Source of the DNA: an uncultured Actinomyces sp.
Lineage (GTDB): Bacteria; Actinomycetota; Actinomycetes; Actinomycetales; Actinomycetaceae
Assembly (NCBI GenBank): GCA_900541895.1
Contig: UWSI01000006.1
Span: 1-64,000 of the forward strand
Direction of reading: 5' to 3'
DNA length: 64,000 nucleotides
Under the pieces are notes generated by a model that was not told the DNA's origin, searched no databases, and worked only from the letters and a program-made list of their open reading frames with translations. Below are positions 1-9,488 of this stretch, one piece after another. Made by a program: the position numbers and the translations under genes. Position 1 is the stretch's first letter, and each line of letters begins with the position of its first letter.

Positions 1-2695
1 CGTCGGCAGAGTCTGCCGAGGCTTCGAAATGAGCAGGTCCCTGAATCTTCGTTGCTGCCGCAAGGTCTTCCAAAACATCCTTAAGCAGTGGGATGGTCTG
101 TTCAGGAGCAGACACCGTCACTTCAAGGAAGGGGGTTCTGGGGGACACCTTTGCTTCGGACTTGACGCGGCGCAGGACCACCAGTGCCTCAGAGGCAACG
201 CCCAACAACACGCTGGAAGCATCTTCAATAGCGCCTTCAACAGTCCCATCCGGAGTGACCTCAAGATCGGAAGCAGTCGGCCATGCAGCCTGGTGAACGC
301 TACCTTCGCGATACCAGCTCCATACCTCTTCGGTGACGAAGGGGAGGTAGGGGGCAAGCAAACGAACGAAGGTGTCGATGGCAATCGCCAGCGCTGCTCG
401 GGCAGACGCAGAAGCCTGATCGCTCCACTTACCTTCGCGGTTGTAGGCGCGTTCCTTCACAAGCTCCAAGTAGTCATCACAGAACGTCCAGAAGAAAGAC
501 TCGGTGATTTCCAGTGCACGAGCATGCTCGTAGTTTTCCAAAGCAGTGGTCGCGGAAGAGACAACCTCACGCAAAGCAGCAAGCATCGAACGATCAAGCG
601 GCTGGACAACGTGCGTGATATCCAGATCCAGATCTGCGTCTCCACCCATCGTGAGAGCGAACTTCGAAGCGTTGAGCACCTTAATGGCCAGGCGGCGGCC
701 AATCTTCATCTGCGATTCATCGAAAGCGGCATCCAGGCCCAGTCGAGCTGAAGCCGCCCAATAACGCACCGCGTCCGAGCCGAACTTCTCGAGCAGACCC
801 ATGGGGGTCACAACATTGCCCTTAGACTTCGACATCTTCTTGTGATCCGAGTCCAAGATCCATCCGGAAAGGCCGGCGTGTGCCCAGGGGAGTGCACCGA
901 ATTCCAGATCTGCACGGACAACCGTTGAGAAAAGCCAGGTTCGAATGATGTCCTGACCCTGTGGACGCAAGTCCATCGGGTAGGTACGGGAGAACAGGTC
1001 CTCGTCCTCAAGCCAACCACAGGCAATCTGCGGGGAGAGGGAAGAAGTCGCCCAAGTATCCATGATGTCGAGTTCGCCGACGAAACCACCGGCGACGCCG
1101 CGCTGATCCTCGGTGTAACCGGGAGCGGTATCCGATGAGGGATCGACGGGAAGCTGGTCTTCGCTGGGGGTGATGATCTGCGTGTAATCGACTTCGCCAT
1201 TGTCATCAACGCGGTACCACAGGGGGAAGGGAACGCCGAAGAAACGCTGACGAGAGACCAGCCAGTCGTTGTTGAGGCCGCGTACCCAGTTCTCGTAGCG
1301 CACGCGCATGAAGTCCGGGTGGAACTCCAGCTCCTTACCGCGCTCAATGAGTTCCTCGTTCAGGTCCTTGCCAGTTGCAGGGTTGGCCCACGGCTTGCCA
1401 CCGTTACGGATGTACCACTGACGCGAAGTGACGATCTCCAGGGGCTTGTCACCCTTTTCGAAGAAGTTCGTCTGGCGCATCGTCTTCTGGGGTTCACCAC
1501 GCATCTCACCGCTTGCCTCGAGGCGCGCCACCAAGGCCTCGCGGGCAGAGAAGGTCGTCTTCCCCGCGAGCTCAGCAAAGGCCTCGCGACCCTCATCGGT
1601 GGTGATCCACTCGGGGGTTTCGGTCTGTAGGCGGCCATCCTTGCGCAAAACGGTACGCAGCGGAAGGTTCAGGTCTCGCCACCAATCGATATCGGTCGTG
1701 TCACCGAAAGTACAGCACATGGCGATACCGGCGCCCTTGTCCATCTCCGCCTCGGGGTGGGGAAGAACGGGGACCTCAACACCGAAAACAGGGGAGGCAA
1801 CCGTAGTTCCGAACAAAGGCTTGTAGCGCTCGTCGTCGGGGTGAGCGATCAAAGCCACACACGCGGGAAGAAGTTCGGGACGAGTCGTTTCAATGCAGAC
1901 GTCAACACCGTTCTCAACCGGCGCACCGGCTGCAGCGGCCTCGGCAGCGCGCGTGGGGTCGGTGATGTGGAAGGCGAGGCGGTGGTAGAAGCCCGGGTAT
2001 TCGCGGCTCTCAAGCTCAGCCTGAGCAACCGCGGTCTGGAAGGTCACGTCCCACAGGCCGGGAGCCTCAGCCTGGTAGGCCTCGCCGCGCTCGAGATTGC
2101 GCAGGAACGCAGCCTGGGCAACCTTGCGGGCACGGGTACCGATGGTCTGGTAGTTCTGAGTCCAGTCAACCGACAGACCCAAGTGACGCCACAGGTCCTC
2201 GAAGTGCTTCTCGTCTTCGACGGTCAAGCGCTCGCACAGCTCCACGAAATTACGACGCGAGATCGGCACCTGATCGCGAGCCTTGATGGACTTGCCTTCG
2301 CCGCCGACATGAGGGGGCTCAAAATTCGGATCATAGGGGAGGGTCGCGTCGACGCGAACCCCAAAGTAGTTTTGCACGCGGCGCTCTGTGGGCAGGCCAT
2401 TGTCGTCCCAGCCCATGGGGTAGAAGACTGACTTGCCCAGCATTCGCTGGAAACGTGCGACGACATCGGTGTGTGTGTACGAGAACACGTGGCCGACGTG
2501 AAGTGAACCCGAAACCGTGGGCGGGGGAGTGTCGATCGAGTAGACCTCTTGGCGGGGGCGGCTTCGATCAAAACGATAGGTTCCCTGATCTTCCCAACGC
2601 TGGTTCCACTGGGCTTCGAGGCCTTCAGTGGCGACCTTGTCCGGCACCTGGGGTGCGGGCAGTGAGGTTGGTTCGGCCTGGCGCTGAGCGCTCAT
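1..2695 (-). CDS. valS: valyl-tRNA synthetase (3' end cut by window)
   Basis: Cytosolic class I aminoacyl-tRNA synthetase that charges tRNA-Val with valine. The reading frame opens at ATG 2695-2693 (MSAQRQAEPTSLP) and stays open to the window edge, so about 898 residues are seen and the C-terminal end lies outside. The HIGH-type motif reads SLHVGHVF near residue 60, and the KMSKS motif (KKMSKSKGN) is encoded at 824-838. The editing domain lies between them and the start of the anticodon-binding domain follows. A GGAG sits eight bases before the start. A promoter is proposed at 2735-2763. The gene is divergent from the M20 peptidase. Very confident; IleRS and LeuRS are excluded by the overall sequence pattern, especially the PPPTVSGSLHVGH stretch. 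Confidence 0.96.
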   Translation of the reverse strand, partial: MSAQRQAEPTSLPAPQVPDKVATEGLEAQWNQRWEDQGTYRFDRSRPRQEVYSIDTPPPTVSGSLHVGHVFSYTHTDVVARFQRMLGKSVFYPMGWDDNGLPTERRVQNYFGVRVDATLPYDPNFEPPHVGGEGKSIKARDQVPISRRNFVELCERLTVEDEKHFEDLWRHLGLSVDWTQNYQTIGTRARKVAQAAFLRNLERGEAYQAEAPGLWDVTFQTAVAQAELESREYPGFYHRLAFHITDPTRAAEAAAAGAPVENGVDVCIETTRPELLPACVALIAHPDDERYKPLFGTTVASPVFGVEVPVLPHPEAEMDKGAGIAMCCTFGDTTDIDWWRDLNLPLRTVLRKDGRLQTETPEWITTDEGREAFAELAGKTTFSAREALVARLEASGEMRGEPQKTMRQTNFFEKGDKPLEIVTSRQWYIRNGGKPWANPATGKDLNEELIERGKELEFHPDFMRVRYENWVRGLNNDWLVSRQRFFGVPFPLWYRVDDNGEVDYTQIITPSEDQLPVDPSSDTAPGYTEDQRGVAGGFVGELDIMDTWATSSLSPQIACGWLEDEDLFSRTYPMDLRPQGQDIIRTWLFSTVVRADLEFGALPWAHAGLSGWILDSDHKKMSKSKGNVVTPMGLLEKFGSDAVRYWAASARLGLDAAFDESQMKIGRRLAIKVLNASKFALTMGGDADLDLDITHVVQPLDRSMLAALREVVSSATTALENYEHARALEITESFFWTFCDDYLELVKERAYNREGKWSDQASASARAALAIAIDTFVRLLAPYLPFVTEEVWSWYREGSVHQAAWPTASDLEVTPDGTVEGAIEDASSVLLGVASEALVVLRRVKSEAKVSPRTPFLEVTVSAPEQTIPLLKDVLEDLAAATKIQGPAHFEASADSAD

Positions 2696-2734
2696 ACGTA
2701 TTCTCCATCCGAGTCGTGGACTTATTACTGTCCA

Positions 2735-2763
2735 AGCCTACGTTTCATCAGCCCCACGGTCCA
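2735..2763 (-). promoter_or_regulatory. predicted valS promoter
   Basis: Read on the minus strand, TGGACC (2763-2758) and TAGGCT (2740-2735) are separated by exactly 17 bases. They resemble actinobacterial housekeeping -35 and -10 boxes. Transcription would start about 35 bases before the valS ATG, leaving a short leader with a Shine-Dalgarno site. Prediction from sequence only. Confidence 0.45.
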
Positions 2764-2894
2764 GCGAGAACGCACAGATGGCGCCTGGCTCCTCGCGTCC
2801 GTAACATCTGCTCTCTTCGTGATCTGCATATGCGCCACTAGCCATGCTGAGTAGTCTTGAAGGAGTACAGATGATCACATGACAAGGAGAATCG

Positions 2895-4262
2895 ATGAAT
2901 ACGCTCGCGCACCAAGACATCGGTGAGGAAACTATCGATCTCCTCCAGCGCCTCATCGCACTCGCTTCCGTCAATGACCTCACCCCTGATTCTGGCAATG
3001 AAGAGGCTGCTGCACACCTATTTGAAACCTTCTTTGCTGGGCTCCCCGTCGAAGTTGAACGCATTGAGCCTCACCCGGGGCGTACTACTTTGGTTGTCAC
3101 TTTGCGCGGCAGTGATCCTTCAGCGCAGCCCCTGACTTTCCTTGGGCACACCGATGTCGTCCCTGTTGATGAGAAGCACTGGACCCATCCGCCCTTTGCG
3201 GGTGAGATCAGTGAGGGAAGTATTTGGGGGCGAGGAAGCGTCGATATGCTTCACTTAACCGCGGCGATGGCAGTTGTCACCCGGCGCCTTGCCGAAGAAG
3301 TTTCCCGAGGTGGAGCTCGCCCAGCGGGAACCCTGACCTTCGTCGCCGCAGCGGACGAAGAAGCACGAGGCGGACTTGGCGTTCCGTGGATCGGTGAACA
3401 CCGCTCGGATGCTTTCCCTTGGGATGCTCAGCTCTCTGAGATGGGAGGTGCCCATATTCGCGGCGCTCGCGGCGCAGACAGTGTTGTTGTCATTGTCGGT
3501 GAGAAAGGGGCTGCTCAGCGTCGCCTTCATGTGCGTGGAGATGCTGGACATGGCTCGATTCCTTTGGGACGTGTCAGCGCGGTTGAAATACTCGCTCGAG
3601 TTTCGCGAGCTCTGTCTCAAGCGCAGTGGCCACAGGCCAGTGACGAGATTTGGGCTGGATTCGTCCACGCTTTTGAATTTGATTCAGAACTTGAAGAGTC
3701 TTTGATTAAGGGTACATATCGCGGGGACTATAGCGAATTCGGTGATCTTGCGGCGTATGCCCACGCAGTCTCGCATATGACCGTTGCACAAACGGTTGTT
3801 CGCGCCGGTGGTCCTATTAACGTTCTCCCTTCATCCGGAGAACTGGAGCTGGATATCCGTACCCTTCCGGGGCAAAGCGATGATGATGTTGATCGTGCGA
3901 TTACCGAGGCCTTGGGAGAGCTTGCAGACCACGTGACCATCGAGCGTTTGTTGAGCGAGCGGGCCACGGCCTCGTCAGTCGACACAAAACTGTACCGGGC
4001 AATCGAGGAGACTTTGACGCAGACGAACCCCGGGGCGAAGGTCGTTCCAATTCTCTTCCCGGGTGGTTCCGATCTTCGAGTTGGACGCCACAAAGGGGGA
4101 GTGGGTTACGGTTTTGGCTCCTGTTCTTCTGGAGCAACTTTGGGGCAGGTCTACTCCCAGCTTCACGCTCATGATGAACACATCGCGGTGGAAGATGTTG
4201 TTTCAACGGTGTGCGCTCTTGATCACCTTACTCGAGTCTTCATGTACCCCGAAAAGGCCTGA
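2895..4262 (+). CDS. M20/M28-type zinc peptidase (dipeptidase / desuccinylase-like)
   Basis: Cytosolic metallo-aminoacylase or dipeptidase of the M20 family, 455 aa, normal length. The first metal motif is LGHTDVVP (H85, D87). The bridging Asp is D117 in WGRGSVDM, the catalytic Glu pair E155/E156 is in ADEEARGG, and the C-terminal histidines are in QLHAHDEH. The segment between them carries the dimerisation lid. The start at ATG 2895 is preceded by AAGGAG. It lies upstream of, and on the same strand as, a peptide ABC importer, which suggests it trims imported peptides or N-acyl amino acids; the true substrate cannot be read from sequence. DapE and ArgE are related but the pattern fits the broad CNDP/PepV-like group better. 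Confidence 0.88.
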   Translation: MNTLAHQDIGEETIDLLQRLIALASVNDLTPDSGNEEAAAHLFETFFAGLPVEVERIEPHPGRTTLVVTLRGSDPSAQPLTFLGHTDVVPVDEKHWTHPPFAGEISEGSIWGRGSVDMLHLTAAMAVVTRRLAEEVSRGGARPAGTLTFVAAADEEARGGLGVPWIGEHRSDAFPWDAQLSEMGGAHIRGARGADSVVVIVGEKGAAQRRLHVRGDAGHGSIPLGRVSAVEILARVSRALSQAQWPQASDEIWAGFVHAFEFDSELEESLIKGTYRGDYSEFGDLAAYAHAVSHMTVAQTVVRAGGPINVLPSSGELELDIRTLPGQSDDDVDRAITEALGELADHVTIERLLSERATASSVDTKLYRAIEETLTQTNPGAKVVPILFPGGSDLRVGRHKGGVGYGFGSCSSGATLGQVYSQLHAHDEHIAVEDVVSTVCALDHLTRVFMYPEKA

Positions 4263-4445
4263 ATTCAAGGGTTGACTAAGCCTTCGTCTGCTGTGTGTTC
4301 CTTAAAGCGAGCGTTACAAACGCCCACGAAGTGGCACAAGTCGCGAACCTAGGGCTTTGGGCCATATCTTTATTTATGGCGCGAGTTTCCGTGCTTAATT
4401 CAAAGAACATTCGACGTCACTATGGACTAATTGAAGGAGATCAGG

Positions 4446-6035
4446 ATGCCAGCTTCACGCATCACCACAAAAGCAGCCGCACTAGCTACAGCAGCTGTCC
4501 TCATGTGCGCTTCGCTGGCAGCCTGTGCGCCGAAAAATGCCGGATCGGCACAATCGGGAGCAAAGAGCGATACGGTGACAGTTGGTCTTCCCGGTTCTCT
4601 GTCAACCTTGGACACCGCTCACGAGACTGGCATTATCAACTACTACGTTGCCCAGGTGACCTCTGAAGGCCTCCTTGCCGTCGATAAGGACGGTAAGTTG
4701 GTTCCCGCAATCGCGACGGACTACCGCACCGATGATGCGAAGACCTGGGTTTTCCAGATCCGTAAGGATGCAAAGTTCCAAGATGGTAACCCCGTGACCA
4801 TTCAGGACATCCTCTTCTCGATTAATATTGCGAAGGATCCCGATAAGTCCCCCTCATCGGCGGTTTACTGGGCTAAGGGTGTTGAAGCAACTCAGACTGG
4901 CGAGTGGGAGATCACTATTACGCTTCCTAATCCCGCCGAAAACTTTGGATGGACCGTGACGGCAAACGGCGGCCTGTGGATCACCGAAAAGTCGTTCTAC
5001 GAAGCCGCGCAGTCCTATGGGTCCTCCAAGGACCTCATCATGGGTACCGGCCCCTACAAGGCGACCTCTTTCCAGCCCGATTCGAAGGCTGTTTTTGAAA
5101 AGAGCGGCACATGGTGGGGCGGCGATACTCCCGCACAGAAGATCGAGTTCGATTTCTTCTCAGATGAGAATGCTCGACTGCTGGCTCAGCGTAGCGGCCA
5201 GATCGATATCGCAACGCAGCTTCCCACCGATCAGGTTTCTCAGTTTGAATCTATCGATGGGGTCAAGGTTCTCACCGAATCTGACCGTTCCTATGTGGGC
5301 CTGACCTTTGATCAAGGTGTGGCACCTTTCGACGACATTCATGTTCGTAAGGCAGTTGCCCATGCTGTTGACCGTAAGGCGATCGTTGATTCCATCCTTA
5401 AGGGACGCGGAGAGGTTGCGACCGCAATCGAACCCAATGACCAGCTGGGCAGCGAGATTGGCGTCGATAAGGCGCGCGAACTTCAAGCACACCTTCCCAT
5501 TGATTCCTTCAGCTTGGACCAGGCACGTGCGGAGCTTGCACAGTCTAAGGTTCCCAATGGTTTTGATACGGAACTGACCTACCCCGCATCGATCCCCGAG
5601 ATGGGCTCCGCGGCGCTGGCAATTGCTGATAACCTCAAGCAGATCGGCATTAACGTCACGGTCACTTCCAAGCCCATTGAAGAATGGATCTCTAAGGTCG
5701 GAACTGGCGAGTTCGGTCTCTACTACATGAGCTACACCTCAACGACCGGTGACCCCGGAGAGGTTGCAGGCTGGCTGCTTGGACCCGATAACCCCGCACG
5801 TTACGAAAATGAACAGGTTCAGGGCCTCATTGCCTCCTCCACGGCAGAGACTGATCCGAACAAGCGTGTTGAGCAAATCGTTGCAGCAGAAAAGATCGCT
5901 CAGGAAAATACGATCTACTCGCCGATCTGGTGGGGCAAGACCTCGACCGCATTCTCGAAGACCGTTACACCGAATAACTACACGTCGTACTTCTTCATGA
6001 CCCCCTGGGCCGCGTCCCTGAACGTCACGAAGTGA
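4446..6035 (+). CDS. peptide ABC transporter substrate-binding lipoprotein (family 5)
   Basis: Extracytoplasmic solute receptor of the DppA/OppA class (SBP_bac_5), 529 aa. It has a lysine-poor but typical lipoprotein signal with lipobox LAAC (lipidated Cys27). The body shows the family pattern: an N-terminal SLSTLDTAHE stretch, then DGKLVPAIATDY and WVFQIRKDAKFQDGNPV. ATG 4446 is chosen because AAGGAG stands eight bases upstream; an in-frame TTG at 4431 overlaps that site and is unlikely. It is the first gene of an importer operon with two permeases and a fused ATPase. Ligand is probably a di- or oligopeptide, though nickel or heme-peptide members exist in this family. Confidence 0.93.
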   Translation: MPASRITTKAAALATAAVLMCASLAACAPKNAGSAQSGAKSDTVTVGLPGSLSTLDTAHETGIINYYVAQVTSEGLLAVDKDGKLVPAIATDYRTDDAKTWVFQIRKDAKFQDGNPVTIQDILFSINIAKDPDKSPSSAVYWAKGVEATQTGEWEITITLPNPAENFGWTVTANGGLWITEKSFYEAAQSYGSSKDLIMGTGPYKATSFQPDSKAVFEKSGTWWGGDTPAQKIEFDFFSDENARLLAQRSGQIDIATQLPTDQVSQFESIDGVKVLTESDRSYVGLTFDQGVAPFDDIHVRKAVAHAVDRKAIVDSILKGRGEVATAIEPNDQLGSEIGVDKARELQAHLPIDSFSLDQARAELAQSKVPNGFDTELTYPASIPEMGSAALAIADNLKQIGINVTVTSKPIEEWISKVGTGEFGLYYMSYTSTTGDPGEVAGWLLGPDNPARYENEQVQGLIASSTAETDPNKRVEQIVAAEKIAQENTIYSPIWWGKTSTAFSKTVTPNNYTSYFFMTPWAASLNVTK

Positions 6036-6985
6036 TGACACGTTTCTTCGCACGACGCCTCGCGGGGTTCGCGGCGGTGTTGCTGGCCTTATCCTTCATC
6101 ATCTTCTCTTTGCTGGACTTAGTTCCCGGAGACCCGGTGAAGATTCTGGTTGGCACTCGCCGCCTCACCCCCGAGGTGCGTGCTGCTATTACCGCCCAAT
6201 ACGGGTTGGATGAGCCGCTACTTGTGCGCTATTGGCATTGGTTGCTTCGAGCGCTCAGCGGAGATTTTGGCAACTCCGTGCGCTCTGCGACTCCCGTTAC
6301 TGAGGTCCTCGCTGCACGCGTCGGATTAACCACGATACTGACTCTGATGGCATTTGTTTTGGCCATCTGCGTCGGGGTTCCACTGGGAATTTGGGCTGCT
6401 CGACGTGCCGGGAGCTGGGTGGATCGCTCCATCATCGGCTGGAGTGTTGTTGGTATTTCTGCACCGGGATTTGCCCTGGGTCTTGTGCTGCTCTATGTCT
6501 TCGGACTCATGCTGGGATGGTTCCCAATTTCCGGCGCAGGTGAGGATTTCGTGGATTCCCTGTGGCATCTTGCGCTTCCAGCAATAGCACTTGCAACCGG
6601 CATCGGTGCGATGATCATTCGAATTACTCGCGCTGCAGTTGTGGCAGAACTCAGCCAGGATTATGTGACTTTCGCGCGTTCGAGGGGACTTGCTTCGTGG
6701 CGTATCACTCGCATGTATCTGCGTGCGGCTTCCTTGCCGATCATCACCTCAGCTGGTCTGATCTTGGGGACTCTTTTTGGTTCAACGGTCTTGGTTGAAG
6801 AGGCTTTCTCTCTTCCGGGCTTGGGTCAGCTTTTGGCCGATTCGATTACGTATAAGGACGTGCCTGTTGTCCAAGCGATTGCGCTCTTGGTAGCAGTGAT
6901 CATCATCGCGGTCACATTTATTGTCGACCTTGCAGCTTTCATTGTTGACCCGCGTCAAAAGCTCGAAGAGGGAGGTGTCGCATGA
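6035..6985 (+). CDS. peptide ABC transporter permease, DppB-like
   Basis: Inner permease of the importer, 316 aa, with the six membrane segments expected of DppB/OppB. Family marks are the N-terminal LDLVPGDPVKILVG motif and the EAA-type loop around YVTFARSRGLASWRI, which docks to the ATPase. The stop of the receptor gene and this ATG overlap as TGATG, so translation is probably coupled; a GTG three bases upstream is the alternative. The next gene overlaps its end by four bases. It forms a heterodimeric channel with the following permease. Confidence 0.93.
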   Translation: MTRFFARRLAGFAAVLLALSFIIFSLLDLVPGDPVKILVGTRRLTPEVRAAITAQYGLDEPLLVRYWHWLLRALSGDFGNSVRSATPVTEVLAARVGLTTILTLMAFVLAICVGVPLGIWAARRAGSWVDRSIIGWSVVGISAPGFALGLVLLYVFGLMLGWFPISGAGEDFVDSLWHLALPAIALATGIGAMIIRITRAAVVAELSQDYVTFARSRGLASWRITRMYLRAASLPIITSAGLILGTLFGSTVLVEEAFSLPGLGQLLADSITYKDVPVVQAIALLVAVIIIAVTFIVDLAAFIVDPRQKLEEGGVA

Positions 6986-7881
6986 GCGATCGCGTACCGT
7001 CTCAGGACGCCGAGGCCAACGCCGAAGTTTCCGTTGGCCGTTTCCGTTCCTCGGCACGAGGCCTCGCCCGCGCAATGCGATCAGTCCCGGGCTCCGTTGT
7101 TCTTTCCTTCATCATTTTGATCGCAGTCGCAGTGTGCGTCTTTTTCTCCCCGTTGATCGTTCCCAATGCTCTTGGACAAGACGTTTCTTTAGGCGTGAGC
7201 CCGGCGGGTACTCCCGGTCATATTTTTGGAACCGATAAAGTTGGGCGTGACATTCTCGCATTGACGATTGCGGGTGCGCGTTCTGCTGTCATCGGTCCGC
7301 TGGTGATCGCTGGTGGTTCGATGATCCTGGGACTGATTTTTGGAATGACTGCCGGCTGGTGGGGAGGCTGGTGGGATGCCCTTGTCTCTCGTTCGTGTGA
7401 AATCCTGCTTTCAATGCCGGTTACTTTGCTGGCAATCGTCGTTGCGGGTGTGATTGGTGGTTCCTATTGGGTGACGGTTGGCGTGCTGATCATTTTGTTC
7501 GCGCCTTCCGATATCCGGATGATTCGCGCCGCCACTCTTCAACAAAAACCACAGCCCTATATTGAATCGGCGCAGGTTCTGGGCTTGTCTTCGCCTCGTA
7601 TCCTTGGAGTTCATATTCTTCCGAATATCACTCCTATCGTGTGGGCAAACCTCTTTGTCAACGTTGCGTTTGCGCTTGTGTCACTCTCTGGACTGTCCTA
7701 CTTAGGATTTGGCGTCGGCGCGCAAGACGCGGACTGGGGACGTCAGCTTGCTGACGGACGTTTTATTCTCAACCAGAATCCAGCAGCATGTGTTGTCGCT
7801 GGTCTTGCCATCATCATCACGGCAACCGCAATCAATATCGCAGGTGATTGGTGGAGTGAAAGGCAGGAGGCGCGCTCGTGA
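6982..7881 (+). CDS. peptide ABC transporter permease, DppC-like
   Basis: Second permease subunit, 299 aa. It has a hydrophilic N-terminus of about 30 residues, a first membrane segment, and the characteristic HIFGTDKVGRDIL sequence of DppC/OppC proteins. The cytoplasmic EAA-like loop lies around ESAQVLGLSSPRILGVHILPN. A GGAGG six bases before ATG 6982 sits in the end of the upstream gene; start and upstream stop overlap (ATGA). The downstream ATPase also overlaps by four bases, so the four genes read as one tightly coupled operon. Confidence 0.93.
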   Translation: MSDRVPSQDAEANAEVSVGRFRSSARGLARAMRSVPGSVVLSFIILIAVAVCVFFSPLIVPNALGQDVSLGVSPAGTPGHIFGTDKVGRDILALTIAGARSAVIGPLVIAGGSMILGLIFGMTAGWWGGWWDALVSRSCEILLSMPVTLLAIVVAGVIGGSYWVTVGVLIILFAPSDIRMIRAATLQQKPQPYIESAQVLGLSSPRILGVHILPNITPIVWANLFVNVAFALVSLSGLSYLGFGVGAQDADWGRQLADGRFILNQNPAACVVAGLAIIITATAINIAGDWWSERQEARS

Positions 7882-9488
7882 GTGAGAATCAGGGCCTTAT
7901 TGCCTCGCATATTAGCGTCACGCGAGATGACGGGCACGTCCTCGTCGATGATGTTTCGATTCATGCGGAAGCCGGACGCACCCTAGTTATTGTGGGTGAG
8001 TCAGGTGCCGGAAAATCCATGCTTGCACGCACCATCTGTGCGCTCACTCCTCATACTTTGAGCGCCCAGGGGCAAGTGACCTTGGGCGGACGTGAGTTCG
8101 ATATTGTCCGCCAGGCGCGTGCCTTTAAAGCACTTCGGGGCAAAGGGATTGTCTGGCTTCCTCAAGATCCTTTTACCTCGCTGTCTCCTACCCAGCGTTG
8201 CAGCACGCAGATTATCGCCGACACGCGGTTGCCCAAGCGCACGCGGGATGAACGCGTTCGTGAGCGTCTTCGCGAAGTTGGACTTCCTGGACGCGTTGCT
8301 CAGGCTTACCCTCAAGAACTGTCGGGAGGCATGCGCCAACGTGTAGCTATCGCTGCAGCCCTAGACTCTTCGCCCGGAGTCTTCATTGCGGACGAGCCGA
8401 CAACGGCTTTGGATGTGACGACTCAGAAGGAAATTCTTGATCTTCTCAGTGAGCTGAGCGAAAGCCGCTCGATGGCCCTCATCTTGATTACCCACGATCT
8501 TGCTTTGGCACGCGAATACGGCGATGAAGTGGTTGTCATGCGCCACGGGAAGGTCGTCGAATCGGGAAGTGTTGAGAAAGTCTTTACTCACCCCGAAAAC
8601 GACTACACTCGTCAGCTTGCAGCCGCCGAGCCTCGACTGGATGGTCCCAATCCCCGTTCTTTCACGGAAGAATCCCAAGCAGACCACTCTTTAGACACGG
8701 CCTCGGAGAAGAAGCACGTTGCACCTGCTTTGGTTGAGGCACGGGACTTGGTCAAGATTTTCCGCGGAGGCAGCCGCAGGGATCACCACGTGGCGCTCGA
8801 TGGAGTTTCGCTTTCTATCGCGCCCCAAGAATCCGTCGGAATTGTTGGCGAATCCGGATCGGGGAAGACCACCCTTGCACGTCTGATTATCGGTTTGGAA
8901 AAGCCAGATTCGGGAAGTGTCGAGGTGAATGGCACACCGCGGGAGAAATTACGAGGTGCCTCTGAAGGTGGGCGACCCCCAATGGGGATCGTTTTCCAAA
9001 ATCCGTATTCTGCCCTCAATCCAGCGCGTACTATTGGCGCCACCCTTGTCGAGGCTTTACGCGTAGGCGGTCGTTCAGCTAGCGAGGTCTCGGGCCTCTT
9101 GGAGTCTGTCGGCCTTCCAGCCTCGTATACAAGCCGTTTTCCCGCGCGCCTCTCTGGTGGGGAACGCCAGCGTGTCGCTATCGCCAGGGCTCTGGCGACG
9201 CGACCACAGCTTTTGATTTGTGACGAGGCCGTCTCTGCTTTGGATGTGTCTGTGCAGGCTTCTGTTTTGGAGCTTTTGCTCCAGCTTCAACGCCAGCAGG
9301 GCTTCGCATTGCTTTTTATTACCCACGACCTTGCCGTGGCGCGCCAGATGTGTGATCGCCTTGTTGTGATGAAGGACGGACACATCGTCGAAGAGGGAGC
9401 AACCGAAGATATCCTTCATTCGCCGACCCAGGAATACACGCGGGTCTTGCTTGCCGCAGTACCTGGCCAAGAGAGTGACAATGACTGA
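7878..9488 (+). CDS. fused double ABC ATPase (DppD-DppF type)
   Basis: Energy-coupling ATPase of the importer, 536 aa, with two complete nucleotide-binding domains on one chain. Domain 1 (about 1-250) has Walker A GESGAGKS, signature LSGGMRQR and Walker [12 protein letters not shown]. Domain 2 (about 285-535) has [16 protein letters not shown] and [12 protein letters not shown]. Both also show the TQ/NPY regions and switch histidines (TITHDLA-like ITHDLA). Fusion replaces the usual separate DppD and DppF and is common in actinobacteria. GTG 7878 is preceded by AGGAGG and overlaps the permease stop. It overlaps the C39 peptidase start by eight bases. Confidence 0.94.
   Translation: MSENQGLIASHISVTRDDGHVLVDDVSIHAEAGRTLVIVGESGAGKSMLARTICALTPHTLSAQGQVTLGGREFDIVRQARAFKALRGKGIVWLPQDPFTSLSPTQRCSTQIIADTRLPKRTRDERVRERLREVGLPGRVAQAYPQELSGGMRQRVAIAAALDSSPGVFIADEPTTALDVTTQKEILDLLSELSESRSMALILITHDLALAREYGDEVVVMRHGKVVESGSVEKVFTHPENDYTRQLAAAEPRLDGPNPRSFTEESQADHSLDTASEKKHVAPALVEARDLVKIFRGGSRRDHHVALDGVSLSIAPQESVGIVGESGSGKTTLARLIIGLEKPDSGSVEVNGTPREKLRGASEGGRPPMGIVFQNPYSALNPARTIGATLVEALRVGGRSASEVSGLLESVGLPASYTSRFPARLSGGERQRVAIARALATRPQLLICDEAVSALDVSVQASVLELLLQLQRQQGFALLFITHDLAVARQMCDRLVVMKDGHIVEEGATEDILHSPTQEYTRVLLAAVPGQESDND

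Noticed and set aside
29..2431. Several plus-strand open frames of 100-240 codons
   Set aside because: All are antisense to valS, which is read through the whole stretch in one minus-strand frame with HIGH and KMSKS motifs.
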